A stretch of 64,000 bases of DNA from Aerococcus sp. UBA6277 (GTDB taxonomy: Bacteria; Bacillota; Bacilli; Lactobacillales; Aerococcaceae), in the NCBI RefSeq assembly GCF_002440555.1, contig NZ_DJUR01000036.1, positions 1 through 64,000 on the forward strand. Direction: 5' to 3'. Within the stretch, counting starts at the first letter, position 1, and every line of letters begins with the position of its first letter. Below the pieces are notes generated by a model that saw only the letters and a list, made by a program, of their open reading frames with translations, was not told the DNA's origin and did not search any database. Shown one piece after another: positions 41,178-50,266 of the stretch. The position numbers and the translations under genes were made by a program.

Positions 41178-41210
41178 GAGACTACCTCTTTCGTTTTCTA
41201 ATGTGAATTT

Positions 41211-41239
41211 AATATAACCTAAAATAATAATGATTGCAA
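41211..41239 (-). promoter_or_regulatory. Promoter of the ilvE transcript
   Basis: TTGCAA and TATATT on the minus strand with a 17-bp spacer; transcript start near 41204, about 27 bp before the leader peptide. Confidence 0.75.
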
Positions 41240-41294
41240 TAGGTAAAATGAAAAAAATCTAATAAAAATGTAAATAAATTAAAATTATTTAATA

Positions 41295-41330
41295 AAAAGG
41301 CGTATATGGCCACGCCACATACGCCTAATC
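41295..41330 (-). terminator. Terminator of the opp operon
   Basis: AGGCGTATGTGGC and GCCATATACGCCT form a long stem, followed by TTTTATT on the minus strand, 40 bp past the oppA-like stop codon. Confidence 0.85.
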
Positions 41331-41369
41331 ACTATCTAAAAGTGGTTGTAAGATCTAGTTGAAATTACT

Positions 41370-43178
41370 TTATTCTGATACGGGTGCATCAGCTGTTACT
41401 TCAACTGTGTGCCATCCGAAGTCATCCGCTGGGTTATGCGCGTAGTCAAAGTGTTTTACGCGGTTGTTAATAGGCATAACTTGTTGACGGAATAATGTTG
41501 GAATAACTGGTGCTTCTTCAGAGAAGTATTTTTGCCACTCAACAAAGGTATTACGTTGGAATTCTTCGTCAAAGGCTTCTGCACTTGTAAAGTCAGCCAT
41601 GAATTGGTCATTCTCTTCAGTTGCCCAACGTGTATAGTTAAAGGCAGCATTACGCGCGTATAAACCGTTTGGTGCTGGGTCAGTACCTGTACCCCAAGCA
41701 GCTTGATAGATATCGATATTTTCATCATCTGCTTCAATACGGTCATAGAAACTGTTGAATTCTAGTAAACGACCATCTGTTAATTGGACATCTAATCCAA
41801 CTTCATTCCAAGCTTGGATATAGTATTGTGCAATCGGCTCAGCCGTTTCTCCACCTTCCATAGAGGCAAAGTTAATTTGTAATGGTTCACCATCTGGATC
41901 TTCACGAATACCATCGTTATCTGTATCTACGTAGCCAGCATCATCTAATAGTTGGTTAGCTTTATCAGGATCGTAGCTATAGCCAGGTACTTCTTCAGTT
42001 GTTGCCCCAAAGCTACCAAATACAGGTGGAATAACGGTATTTGCATTGGAACGTAGACCATTATAGAATCGTTGTGCTACAGCATCGTTATCAATAGCAT
42101 ACCCCATTGCTTGACGAAGGGATTTATCAGCCATTTTGGCATCTTCATCATACACAACCTCACCGGCTTCAGAGTCCCATTTACCCAACTTAAATCCAAT
42201 ATATGTATAAGATAATTGTTCGCGACCGAGTAATGTATAACCAGGTAATTCTGCATAACTTTCATATAAATCAGTTGGCATACTTAAAGCAACGTCATAT
42301 TTCCCATTTTCTAAAGCTGGTACAACCGAACTTGAAGGCACTACTTCAACGACAACATTGTCTAACTTAGGTTCACCTTGCCAGTAGTATTCATTGGCTT
42401 CATATTCAACGGACTCTCCTGGTGTTACTTTAGTAATACGGAAAGGACCGTCACCAACTGGTGTTGAACGGATTTTCTCAGATGAAGCTAATTCAGCTAC
42501 TGGAACATCTTCTAAATAATGTTTAGGCATTGCGTATGACCAAACACCCCCACCTGCTTGAAGCATTGAAGGGCTTACTTCTTGGAATTCGATTTCAACA
42601 GTGACATCATCAACTTGTGTGATACCAGAAATCGTATCAGCTTCCCCACTATGGTATTCTTCCATACCGACTACGTTTTGGAAGGTACCATCATAACGAA
42701 TACCAGTGTAGTCTGGGTGACCGATTACCTCGTAAGAATAGATAACATCTTCGGCAGTTAATGGTTCACCATCAGACCATTTCAAACCTTCTTTTAAGGT
42801 AATTGTTGCTTTATTATTTTCTTGATCTAATGCTAACGTGGCTTTACCGGAGTCGTCAATTTGGAAGTCATCATCAGTGCCAAATAATGAATCAAAACCA
42901 AACTGCATGATTTCTGCATCATAATTATCTTCATAAAACTCCCAAGAGAAAATACCTTGGAAAGGTGAGTCCGTTACTAAACCAACTTGTAAGGTACCAC
43001 CATCAATTGCTTCACCTTCATTATCAACTGTAGTCGCTAGTTCTGGTGCAACTACCTCACCACTTTCGCTACTAGAAGATGAATCTGCAGTTTCACTGTC
43101 ACTATCATTGTTACCACACGCCACCAAAGCCAAACTTGCAGCAGCTGTTAAACCCAATAACTTATACCATTTCTTCAT
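41370..43178 (-). CDS. oppA: Oligopeptide ABC transporter substrate-binding lipoprotein (OppA type)
   Basis: Extracellular lipoprotein that captures peptides for the ABC importer. The 602-residue protein has the lipobox LVAC (Cys21), a Ser/Glu-rich linker, and the family-5 solute-binding fold with KWSDGEPLTAEDVIYSYE and the LRQAMGYAIDND segment. It is the last gene of the opp operon, which is a common arrangement that allows higher expression. The peptide specificity is unknown. Confidence 0.9.
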   Translation of the reverse strand: MKKWYKLLGLTAAASLALVACGNNDSDSETADSSSSSESGEVVAPELATTVDNEGEAIDGGTLQVGLVTDSPFQGIFSWEFYEDNYDAEIMQFGFDSLFGTDDDFQIDDSGKATLALDQENNKATITLKEGLKWSDGEPLTAEDVIYSYEVIGHPDYTGIRYDGTFQNVVGMEEYHSGEADTISGITQVDDVTVEIEFQEVSPSMLQAGGGVWSYAMPKHYLEDVPVAELASSEKIRSTPVGDGPFRITKVTPGESVEYEANEYYWQGEPKLDNVVVEVVPSSSVVPALENGKYDVALSMPTDLYESYAELPGYTLLGREQLSYTYIGFKLGKWDSEAGEVVYDEDAKMADKSLRQAMGYAIDNDAVAQRFYNGLRSNANTVIPPVFGSFGATTEEVPGYSYDPDKANQLLDDAGYVDTDNDGIREDPDGEPLQINFASMEGGETAEPIAQYYIQAWNEVGLDVQLTDGRLLEFNSFYDRIEADDENIDIYQAAWGTGTDPAPNGLYARNAAFNYTRWATEENDQFMADFTSAEAFDEEFQRNTFVEWQKYFSEEAPVIPTLFRQQVMPINNRVKHFDYAHNPADDFGWHTVEVTADAPVSE

Positions 43179-43228
43179 ACACTTTCCTCCTAAACTAAAT
43201 TGTGATGTTGTAATTTTAAAAAATATAA

Positions 43229-44146
43229 TTACCCTAAACGTTGTTTTGCATCTGCAGATCGTTTTAAAGCTTGACCCACATAGTTAATGCAAAGCATCAA
43301 TACTAAAATCAGTAGTGATGCAGGTAGCCATACCCAAGTCTTATTTTCCAGAATATCTGGTGACTGAGCATAGCTGACCAATGTCCCTAAACTAGGTGTG
43401 GAAGTAGGTAACCCAAATCCTAGATAACTTAACCCAGTTTCAATACCGATATTTGCGGCAAAGTTCAAAGTGACATTTACGATGATCAGAGAGCTTAAAT
43501 TCGGGAGAATTTCCCTAAATAATATCTTGTAAGTTGGTGTCCCCATCGTTCTTGATGCTGAGATATAATCTCTTCGACTCTCAGATAAGGCTTTACTACG
43601 GATTAACCGCGCTTGCCCTACCCAATAGAAGGCACTCATGATGAGGATAAAGGTCCACACATTATAGTCTGAAACCAGTGTGATAAATACGATGATCAAC
43701 ATAGTTGTTGGAAGTAACATGATAAAATCAATGATCCGCATCAAGAAATTATCAATAATACCGCCATAGTAACCAGCAACCAAACCAATCGTAATCCCAA
43801 CAATACTGGTAAGTGCCGTAATGGTAAAACCAATTGTAATGGAGTTTCTAGCACCTATAATCAGTTGGCCAAAAATAGAACGACCACCGGAATCAGTTCC
43901 TAAGATAAATTCATCATTAGGTGGCAAATAGGAATCTAATAGAGATATTCGCAATACTTCATCTTGGTCGATGACAATTGCCCCAATGAATACCCCAAGA
44001 ATAATTAGGATAAATAAGATTAAACTAAATAGTGCTAGCTTATCTTTTAAAAATTCACGCCAAATTACGCGCAAACCAGTTGGCGGTGCACTAGCTAATT
44101 CTTGTGCAATCGCATCTTGCCCAGTTGTTTTTTTATAATTTTCCAT
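43229..44146 (-). CDS. oppC: Oligopeptide ABC transporter permease (OppC type)
   Basis: Inner-membrane subunit. The 305-residue protein has an N-terminal cytosolic segment, six membrane helices and the EAA-type coupling loop with DYISASRTMGTPTYKILFREILPN (about 192-215). LGTDSGGRSIFGQLIIGARNS is the typical OppC segment. It follows oppB by 17 bp. Confidence 0.92.
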   Translation of the reverse strand: MENYKKTTGQDAIAQELASAPPTGLRVIWREFLKDKLALFSLILFILIILGVFIGAIVIDQDEVLRISLLDSYLPPNDEFILGTDSGGRSIFGQLIIGARNSITIGFTITALTSIVGITIGLVAGYYGGIIDNFLMRIIDFIMLLPTTMLIIVFITLVSDYNVWTFILIMSAFYWVGQARLIRSKALSESRRDYISASRTMGTPTYKILFREILPNLSSLIIVNVTLNFAANIGIETGLSYLGFGLPTSTPSLGTLVSYAQSPDILENKTWVWLPASLLILVLMLCINYVGQALKRSADAKQRLG

Positions 44147-44163
44147 TCGTCATCACCCCTTCC

Positions 44164-45126
44164 CTAATCAATTCGAATACGAGGATCTACAATCGTCATA
44201 ATAATGTCAGAAAGTAGCGTACCTAGAATTGTTGAAATACCAAATATCAATACCAGGGCAGTAATGACCGAATAGTCACGACTATTAATCGATTGAATAA
44301 ATAGTTGACCCATACCAGGATAAGCGAAGATTTGTTCAATAAATACTGAACCCCCGATTAAACCAGTAATTTCATAACCAAATGTTGAAGCCACTGGTAA
44401 TAGCGAGTTTCTAAAAATGTGACGGTTATACACCACATTCTCAGGTACCCCTTTAGACCGAGCCGTCTTCACATAGTCTTGCTGTTTTGCATCAATTACC
44501 TCACTCCGTAAATACTGGATGATCCCTGTTGTACCAAGCAAGGCGTAGGTAATTGCCGGTAGTAACATATGGTAGAACCGGTCCCAATAATAAGCAGGTG
44601 TACCGGCATCTAATCCGGTAGATACTGATCCATTTGTTGGGAACCACTGCAACTCATACCCGAATAGCCAAACCATTAGTAAAGCAAGTACGAAAGTTGG
44701 AATTGCATAGGAAATGAAGTTGTATAATACGACCCCTTTATCGAAAGAAGAATTATTATGACGACCTGATAAAATCCCAAGCGGTATGGCAATTAAGTAG
44801 GTAAAAATCAAAGTGAGTAATGATAGGAAGATCGTATTAACCGCCCGTCCACCAATTAAAGTGGATACAGGCACTTTATAGGTATAAGACATCCCAAAGT
44901 CACCCTGAAAGGCATTCTTCAACCAATTCAAATATTGGACGATAATCGGTTCATTCAAACCAGCTCGTTCACGCAAGGCTTCAATCGTTGAAGGATCAGT
45001 TTCTGGTGTGATAAGCCCTGTAAATGGGTCACCAGGCATCAACCTAGCTACCGCGAATACTAAGATACTCAAAATTAAAATTTGCGGTAGCATCAACAGA
45101 ACTCTTCTAAATATTGTTTTCCACAT
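44164..45126 (-). CDS. oppB: Oligopeptide ABC transporter permease (OppB type)
   Basis: The second membrane subunit. The 320-residue protein begins with the conserved MWKTIFRRVLLMLPQILIL helix, LMPGDPF loop and RAGLNEPI, and carries the coupling loop QQDYVKTARSKGVPENVVYNRHIFRNSLLP. It follows oppF directly (two-base gap), consistent with one operon. Confidence 0.92.
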   Translation of the reverse strand: MWKTIFRRVLLMLPQILILSILVFAVARLMPGDPFTGLITPETDPSTIEALRERAGLNEPIIVQYLNWLKNAFQGDFGMSYTYKVPVSTLIGGRAVNTIFLSLLTLIFTYLIAIPLGILSGRHNNSSFDKGVVLYNFISYAIPTFVLALLMVWLFGYELQWFPTNGSVSTGLDAGTPAYYWDRFYHMLLPAITYALLGTTGIIQYLRSEVIDAKQQDYVKTARSKGVPENVVYNRHIFRNSLLPVASTFGYEITGLIGGSVFIEQIFAYPGMGQLFIQSINSRDYSVITALVLIFGISTILGTLLSDIIMTIVDPRIRID

Positions 45127-45127
45127 A

Positions 45128-46084
45128 TTAATTGCCCCCTTTCAATGATTGATCAAAGGCAACATCATGATTTTCTGAGAATGGAGATAAATCATAAACA
45201 CGATTATTTTCATCATAATAAATGTTAGACGTCTTTTGATACTCAGCATCAATTTGCTGACGTCGTGCTTTAATCTCAGCCCGTTTATTTGGATCCATTT
45301 CAGGAATTGCAGCCAATAACCGTTTAGTATAAATATGTTGCGGGTTATTGAAGATTTCTTTCTTGGAACCACGCTCAACAAATCGTCCTTTATGCATAAT
45401 AGCAATTTCGTCTGCCATATGTTCCACAACCCCTAAATCATGGGAAATGAACAAGTAACTCAAGTTATATTCACTTTGAATTTGCTTCATAAAGTTTAAA
45501 ACCTGCGCTTGAACCGATAAATCAAGGGCTGAAGTGGGTTCATCGGCAATAATCAGTTTAGGGTTACTGGCTACTGCCCGAGCAACCCCTAAACGTTGCC
45601 GTTGACCACCCGAGAATTCATGCGGATACTTATAGATTGTATCTTCATTCAAACCAACAATCTCTAACAGCTCGATTACCCGATGCTTCACTTCTTTTTC
45701 AGAATATTGATAATAATTGCGAATTGGTTCAGCAATCACATCTAAAATCCGTTTCTTCGGATTCAAAGACATAGTCGAATCTTGAAAAATCATCTGAACA
45801 TTCCGGTTATATTCGCCGTATTTACCAGACCGCTTCCGCGCTTTATTGGTGACATCGGTTGCTTCATATAAAATTTGTCCAGCAGTCGCTTTCTCCAAAC
45901 CGATAATGGCACGGCCGATAGTCGTCTTACCAGAACCTGATTCACCAACTAGGCCGTAAGTTTTGCCGCTTTCAATTTCTAAATCAACACCATCCACGGC
46001 AAGCACATTGTCCTGTACCGTATTAAAGAATCCGCCGCGAATAGGATAATGTACTTTCAAATCTTTTACTTCAATAAATCCCAT
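45128..46084 (-). CDS. oppF: Oligopeptide ABC transporter ATPase (OppF type)
   Basis: Cytosolic ATPase. Walker A GESGSGKTTIGRAI, signature FSGGQRQRLGVARA, Walker B LIIADEPTSALD and the H-loop FISHDLGVV are all intact in the 318-residue protein. The C-terminal extension typical of OppF (peptide-importer class) lacks an obvious Fe-S cysteine set. Its start overlaps the oppD stop codon by one base. Confidence 0.92.
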   Translation of the reverse strand: MGFIEVKDLKVHYPIRGGFFNTVQDNVLAVDGVDLEIESGKTYGLVGESGSGKTTIGRAIIGLEKATAGQILYEATDVTNKARKRSGKYGEYNRNVQMIFQDSTMSLNPKKRILDVIAEPIRNYYQYSEKEVKHRVIELLEIVGLNEDTIYKYPHEFSGGQRQRLGVARAVASNPKLIIADEPTSALDLSVQAQVLNFMKQIQSEYNLSYLFISHDLGVVEHMADEIAIMHKGRFVERGSKKEIFNNPQHIYTKRLLAAIPEMDPNKRAEIKARRQQIDAEYQKTSNIYYDENNRVYDLSPFSENHDVAFDQSLKGGN

Positions 46085-47115
46085 TACTCGACCCCTTCCT
46101 TCAAGTCCGCAACATCCTCTTCCTCAGGGAAATCGAAATGCTGCCAACAAGTACATTTCACGAAATGATTAGGGGCCAGCTGATGCATGGTCGGTTTTTC
46201 TTCATGCTCACTATCATCAATCCATGGAATACGACTGGCAAAACGGCAACCATTTCTTGGCAGGTTTTGCAGTGAAGGCACAGTCCCTTGAATAACATGA
46301 AGTTCATCTTCTTCATTTTCAAGTTCGTGTGGCACTGAATTTAACAGTGATCGCGTGTAAGGATGTTTTGGATTATTAAATAGTTCACCCACATCAGCAA
46401 TCTCAACTACCTCTCCGGCATACATCACGGCTACCTTATCTGCCGTTTGTGCAACTACCCCTAAATCATGGGTGATTAATAGGATGCCAGATCCCGTCTC
46501 ATCTTGAATATCGTTCATTAAATCTAAGATTTGCGCTTGCACAGTCACATCTAAGGCAGTAGTCGGCTCATCAGCAATAATAATGGCAGGCTTGTTTGCT
46601 AAAGCAATAGCAATCACTACCCGTTGACGCATACCACCAGACAATTCATGCGGATATTGTTTCATCACACGTTTTGGATGAGGAATTTGAACCTGTGTTA
46701 ATAGCTCCTCCACCCTTGCAAGACGTTGAGATTTGGATAAATCTGAATGATACAATAATGTTTCTTCAATTTGATCTTGTATTGTCATCAAGGGGTTTAA
46801 AGAACCTAAAGGATCCTGGAAAATCATCCCAATATCATTTCCCCTGATTTTATTAAATTGCGCTTCAGTATTTTCTAAAAGATTATCCCCTCTATAGAGA
46901 ATCTCTCCCTGGATTTGCGTATTCGCTCGATTATGTAAGCCAACAATCGAGGTAGCTAAAGTACTTTTACCAGACCCTGACTCCCCTACGATAGCAAGGA
47001 CTTCATTCTCATTCAAAGTCAAAGTGACATCATCGACAGCATTAAAGTACTCATCGCCAAAACGAAATCCTGTATGTAAATGATTAATTTCTAATAATAC
47101 CTGGTTAGAGGACAT
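46084..47115 (-). CDS. oppD: Oligopeptide ABC transporter ATPase (OppD type)
   Basis: First gene of the operon. The 343-residue protein has Walker A GESGSGKSTLATSI, signature LSGGMRQRVVIAIA, Walker B IIIADEPTTALD and H-loop LITHDLGVV. The C-terminal OppD extension contains the NGCRFASRIPW and VKCTCW cysteines, which match the Fe-S-binding or structural cysteine motif seen in DppD/OppD proteins. RBS AAGGAG precedes the ATG. Confidence 0.92.
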   Translation of the reverse strand: MSSNQVLLEINHLHTGFRFGDEYFNAVDDVTLTLNENEVLAIVGESGSGKSTLATSIVGLHNRANTQIQGEILYRGDNLLENTEAQFNKIRGNDIGMIFQDPLGSLNPLMTIQDQIEETLLYHSDLSKSQRLARVEELLTQVQIPHPKRVMKQYPHELSGGMRQRVVIAIALANKPAIIIADEPTTALDVTVQAQILDLMNDIQDETGSGILLITHDLGVVAQTADKVAVMYAGEVVEIADVGELFNNPKHPYTRSLLNSVPHELENEEDELHVIQGTVPSLQNLPRNGCRFASRIPWIDDSEHEEKPTMHQLAPNHFVKCTCWQHFDFPEEEDVADLKEGVE

Positions 47116-47187
47116 GGTTTCAGCTCCTTAAAAAATGATATTTCAGTAAATTCTTTAATTTAATTCTAATCATTTTGATTTTTAAAT

Positions 47188-47216
47188 ACTTTACATGAAC
47201 TAGATTAAAATTTCAA
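47188..47216 (-). promoter_or_regulatory. Candidate promoter of the opp operon
   Basis: TTGAAA and TAAAGT on the minus strand with a 17-bp spacer, 73 bp upstream of oppD. Confidence 0.5.
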
Positions 47217-47356
47217 GGAAAAATAGATTTTTGTTCATAATTTCGTAACATTTTTCTTAATTGTTTTTAATATTACTTCTTATTGTTTTAATAATAATAG
47301 GAAGAGAAGTGAATTAAGCAGCTTGAAAATAAAATTCAAAATAGGAAAAATGCGTT

Positions 47357-47365
47357 TGTGGATAA
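47357..47365. other. Consensus DnaA box 1
   Basis: TGTGGATAA, an exact match to the 9-mer consensus (reverse complement of TTATCCACA). Confidence 0.75.
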
Positions 47366-47422
47366 GTCTGTGACTAAGTCGAAAAAACGTTCGAATTATC
47401 CTGGTGCTGTACGCAATTATCT

Positions 47423-47431
47423 TGTGGATAA
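47423..47431. other. Consensus DnaA box 2
   Basis: TGTGGATAA, exact match, 66 bp from the previous box and in the same orientation. Confidence 0.75.
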
Positions 47432-47468
47432 AAATAAAAAGTTGATTAGATTCCTGAGTATAAATGAC

Positions 47469-47477
47469 TTATCCACA
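47469..47477. other. Consensus DnaA box 3
   Basis: TTATCCACA, exact match, in the opposite orientation. It is followed directly by TGTGGAGAT, a weaker inverted copy. Confidence 0.75.
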
Positions 47478-48482
47478 TGTGGAGATAGGTAGATTCTAAC
47501 CAATAATTTTTAATAAAATGGCTGTTTCACATGAAAACTGTTGTTAAAATAGCTGGATATTGGTGTCAATAAATTGATGGTATATAAGTATTTGAAAACG
47601 AAATAAGAAGCAAAAATAGCCTATGTCATGTAAGGATATATAACATATACAATTACTAATTGTTGTAGTACAGTGAAGGAATTTTAGGTGAAAAGATTGC
47701 AATTTTTAAAAAATGAATATGGATTGCTAGTGGCTTTATGTGAAAAAAATAGGGTGGGAGAGATAAAAAGTAGATAAAAGATAATCGATCCAATAAGATG
47801 GTAATAAGTCGTTAAAAATAAAGAGATATATTCAAAGCAGCAAAAGTAGAAAAGAATGAGGAGTATCTCTTTTCAAGTGAATATTGATGTAAAATTTCAC
47901 AAGCAAATGAGGTTGCAAAAACATCAAGAAAGCATTCAGATGGCTTAGATATAGATATAACAGGCTAATAGGATAATTTAGATAGGTAATGTGTTAGTTA
48001 CACTTGAAACAAGTGAATAACTAAGAGATGTATGGATATAACTAAGAAAAGTAGAAGAAGAAAGTTAGTAAATTACCAGACGGTTAGTTTTGATGAGCTT
48101 TCACTTGGAACTGTATGAATAAGCACCCTTCTTACGTGCTTATCTTGTTCCTATCTCTACTTAATTGGTAATTTTCAGCAGCAGATAAGAGTTAGGAAGG
48201 CGTTATTTAGTGTATTCTTCTTATATAGTTTGATTGATTAAAGTCTTGTCCAATAAAAGGTTATTGTATGAGAATTTGACTTTTTTTGGCCAATATCTTA
48301 TTAATAAAGCTTATTTTAGACAATTTTTAGAGTATCGGTTACGAAAATCATCATTCCATATACCTGTTAAAAGTAAAACAGATCGTCTACTATAATTAGT
48401 GACAACAGTTTCTGTGATTATAGAATGACTTATATTATTTTAGATGTTGAGTTAACTTTAACTAGGTTTTTTTAATAAGGTA

Positions 48483-48510
48483 GCGGAATGTTTCACGTGA
48501 AACATTCCGC
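48483..48510. other. parS site 1 inside a 28-bp perfect palindrome
   Basis: The 16-bp TGTTTCACGTGAAACA (48489-48504) matches the Firmicutes parS consensus exactly. The symmetry extends 6 bp on both sides (GCGGAA/TTCCGC) to a 28-bp perfect palindrome. This is the binding site expected for the ParB encoded at 12.4-13.4 kb. Confidence 0.93.
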
Positions 48511-48805
48511 TTTAGTATTAATTATCCCTCTATGCGTGGCAAAAATTAAATGCCTTAGGCTTATAATCCTTATACAAACAGACTAATTCTAGCTGGGTAT
48601 TTCTTTCCAAATCATGTTTAAAGAGAAAAAGTATTAGTTCTCACCGTACTAAGTCAATATTAGATAAATTTGAATTAATTATTAGTCACTCGTGGCTGAT
48701 GCTATAGTTTTTTAGTTTATAAATTACAATGTTTTATAGTTATTCACTATGTTTACTTTAAAAAAGTTTTTTTATAAACACTGATAAAATTATCCTATTT
48801 TCGTA

Positions 48806-48821
48806 TGTTTCACGTGAAACA
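48806..48821. other. parS site 2
   Basis: TGTTTCACGTGAAACA, exact consensus. Confidence 0.93.
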
Positions 48822-48903
48822 ATCGTCCAAAAAAAATTTATTAGTATTATTCTGATGTAAATAGAAGTTTTTTTAAGATTAATAGGACTTATATATAGGA
48901 AAA

Positions 48904-48921
48904 GGTAATGGTAATGGTAAT
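48904..48921. repeat. Three tandem GGTAAT units
   Basis: GGTAATGGTAATGGTAAT; a short 6-bp repeat with no assigned role. Confidence 0.8.
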
Positions 48922-48997
48922 GATATGTCAATAATAGTGGTAAAAGATTAATGCAGTATATCGAGTTTTCTGTGATATAAATACTTATTTTTTAGAT

Positions 48998-49021
48998 GCG
49001 CAGCAGGCGGCGGGGGCGGGC
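48998..49021. other. Isolated GC-rich patch
   Basis: 24 bases that are almost all G or C, with G-tracts of 2-5, sit in sequence that is otherwise about three-quarters A+T. Confidence 0.85.
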
Positions 49022-49093
49022 TATATTAAAAAAATTCTATAGTAGTAAACCACAAGTAACTTCAATTAATTTTAGATTTAATAGATAATGCCA

Positions 49094-49125
49094 TGTGTTG
49101 ATGTGTTGATGTATTGATGTGTTGA
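49094..49125. repeat. Four tandem 8-bp units (TGTGTTGA)
   Basis: Units TGTGTTGA, TGTGTTGA, TGTATTGA, TGTGTTGA in direct succession. Possibly a slipped-strand repeat; no function is evident. Confidence 0.8.
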
Positions 49126-49262
49126 GTAATTAGTAGTACCCAATAGCTTGTAAGTTAGATTTCTAATTAACATAGAATTGACTAATCATATGGTGTGCTC
49201 TGTTGATTTAAGATCATATAGCAGCTACTTCAATAAACTTAAAGTCAATTTGATCTTGATGA

Positions 49263-49278
49263 TGTTTCACGTGAAACA
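49263..49278. other. parS site 3
   Basis: TGTTTCACGTGAAACA, exact consensus, within a perfect 24-bp palindrome (49259-49282). Confidence 0.93.
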
Positions 49279-49824
49279 TCATTCATAGTCGGGTTATTCC
49301 AATATCCATTCATAGTAACAATGAGAGATTCTATGTAGTATTGCATTCATTTAATTGTAATGATATCCGTTAGTTAATCATTAAACTATTACGGTACTAA
49401 TAAACTAAACTATCAGCAGAAGCCTATGATTATTACAAAGATTTACAAATTTGTATCCCTCTTTTTCTTATGTTATCAATGATAGTTGGTATAGCTAATA
49501 AATAATGAATGCAGGTAATGATGAAAAAGAAAGATTTGACTCCACACATTCTAATTTGCAACCAGCTACTGGATAGTTACTTTCATTCATCACTTTGATG
49601 TGCGATGAATAAATAGCTTCTAGTGAGAGTGGATAGGACGGTATAAAAATCAATTCACTTTAGGAAAACTTGCTATGCGGATAAGTTAAAGCTAAGGGGA
49701 GTTAATAGAATGACATATGTCATCATTAGAAGTATTTATTAGTGGACTGTGAGAAGATTTCCGTATTGGAAAGAATAAACATTATAAAACAAGCAATCTT
49801 GAGGATTCGCGATATTTATATGAA

Positions 49825-49840
49825 TGTTTCACGTGAAATC
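49825..49840. other. parS site 4 (near-consensus)
   Basis: TGTTTCACGTGAAATC differs from the consensus only in the last two positions. ATATGAA and TTCATAT flank it symmetrically. Confidence 0.8.
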
Positions 49841-50135
49841 TTCATATGGAGTATTCTTAAAGAAGTTTTGACTTTGATATTATTAATAAGACATGATGGT
49901 AGCGACTTAAAGGGGAGCTATATTTCTTTTCTACTTACTTATTGTGATAAAACATTCATATTTCGCTCCCAGAAACAACATCAAATCTACTGTAGGTGCT
50001 TATCTATTTTCAAAATGCATAGACAATAGAGTTTTAGATTAATTTTATAAGACATAGGATTTTTATAGAATATGGACATATTACAATTTTTCATTCAGAA
50101 CTCAATAGTTCCATTATGATTAGATATTATTTGAT

Positions 50136-50151
50136 TGTTTCACGTGAAACA
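50136..50151. other. parS site 5
   Basis: TGTTTCACGTGAAACA, exact consensus, 116 bp before gdpP. Confidence 0.93.
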
Positions 50152-50266
50152 ATATATAAGAACATATGTTTGTAAAAACTTAAAATATATAAAAATGATT
50201 GTTTTTTAAGATTGTGTTAAAATGGTATATGTTAAAATATCGAATTTTGACCTAAAGGAGATTATT

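Larger units (their letters stand above)
47217..50198. other. AT-rich non-coding locus with DnaA boxes and parS sites
   Basis: About 3 kb lacks convincing genes; the only open frames are short, without RBS or recognisable motifs. The stretch holds three consensus DnaA boxes (47357-47477), five parS sites (48489-50151), a short tandem repeat, an isolated GC-rich patch and several hairpins, including ATAAGCAC/GTGCTTAT at 48119-48143. A region this long without genes beside essential genes is unusual and suggests a DNA-site function. Confidence 0.7.

Noticed and set aside
40981..41350. T-box riboswitch before ilvE
   Set aside because: No AGGGTGG-type T-box sequence; the leader-peptide structure explains the region better.
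47523..47538. TGTTTCACATGAAAAC as a sixth parS site
   Set aside because: Three mismatches including the central CACGTG core, which ParB needs.
47688..47777. 29-codon frame with a GTG start and AAGGA in the non-coding block
   Set aside because: Too short and unlike anything I recognise; such frames are expected by chance in AT-rich DNA.
49094..49125. 8-bp tandem repeat as a CRISPR array
   Set aside because: Units are contiguous and far too short, with no spacers and no cas genes nearby.
49742..50029. 95-codon open frame in the parS locus
   Set aside because: No RBS and no recognisable motif; it runs through parS site 4, so it is probably chance.
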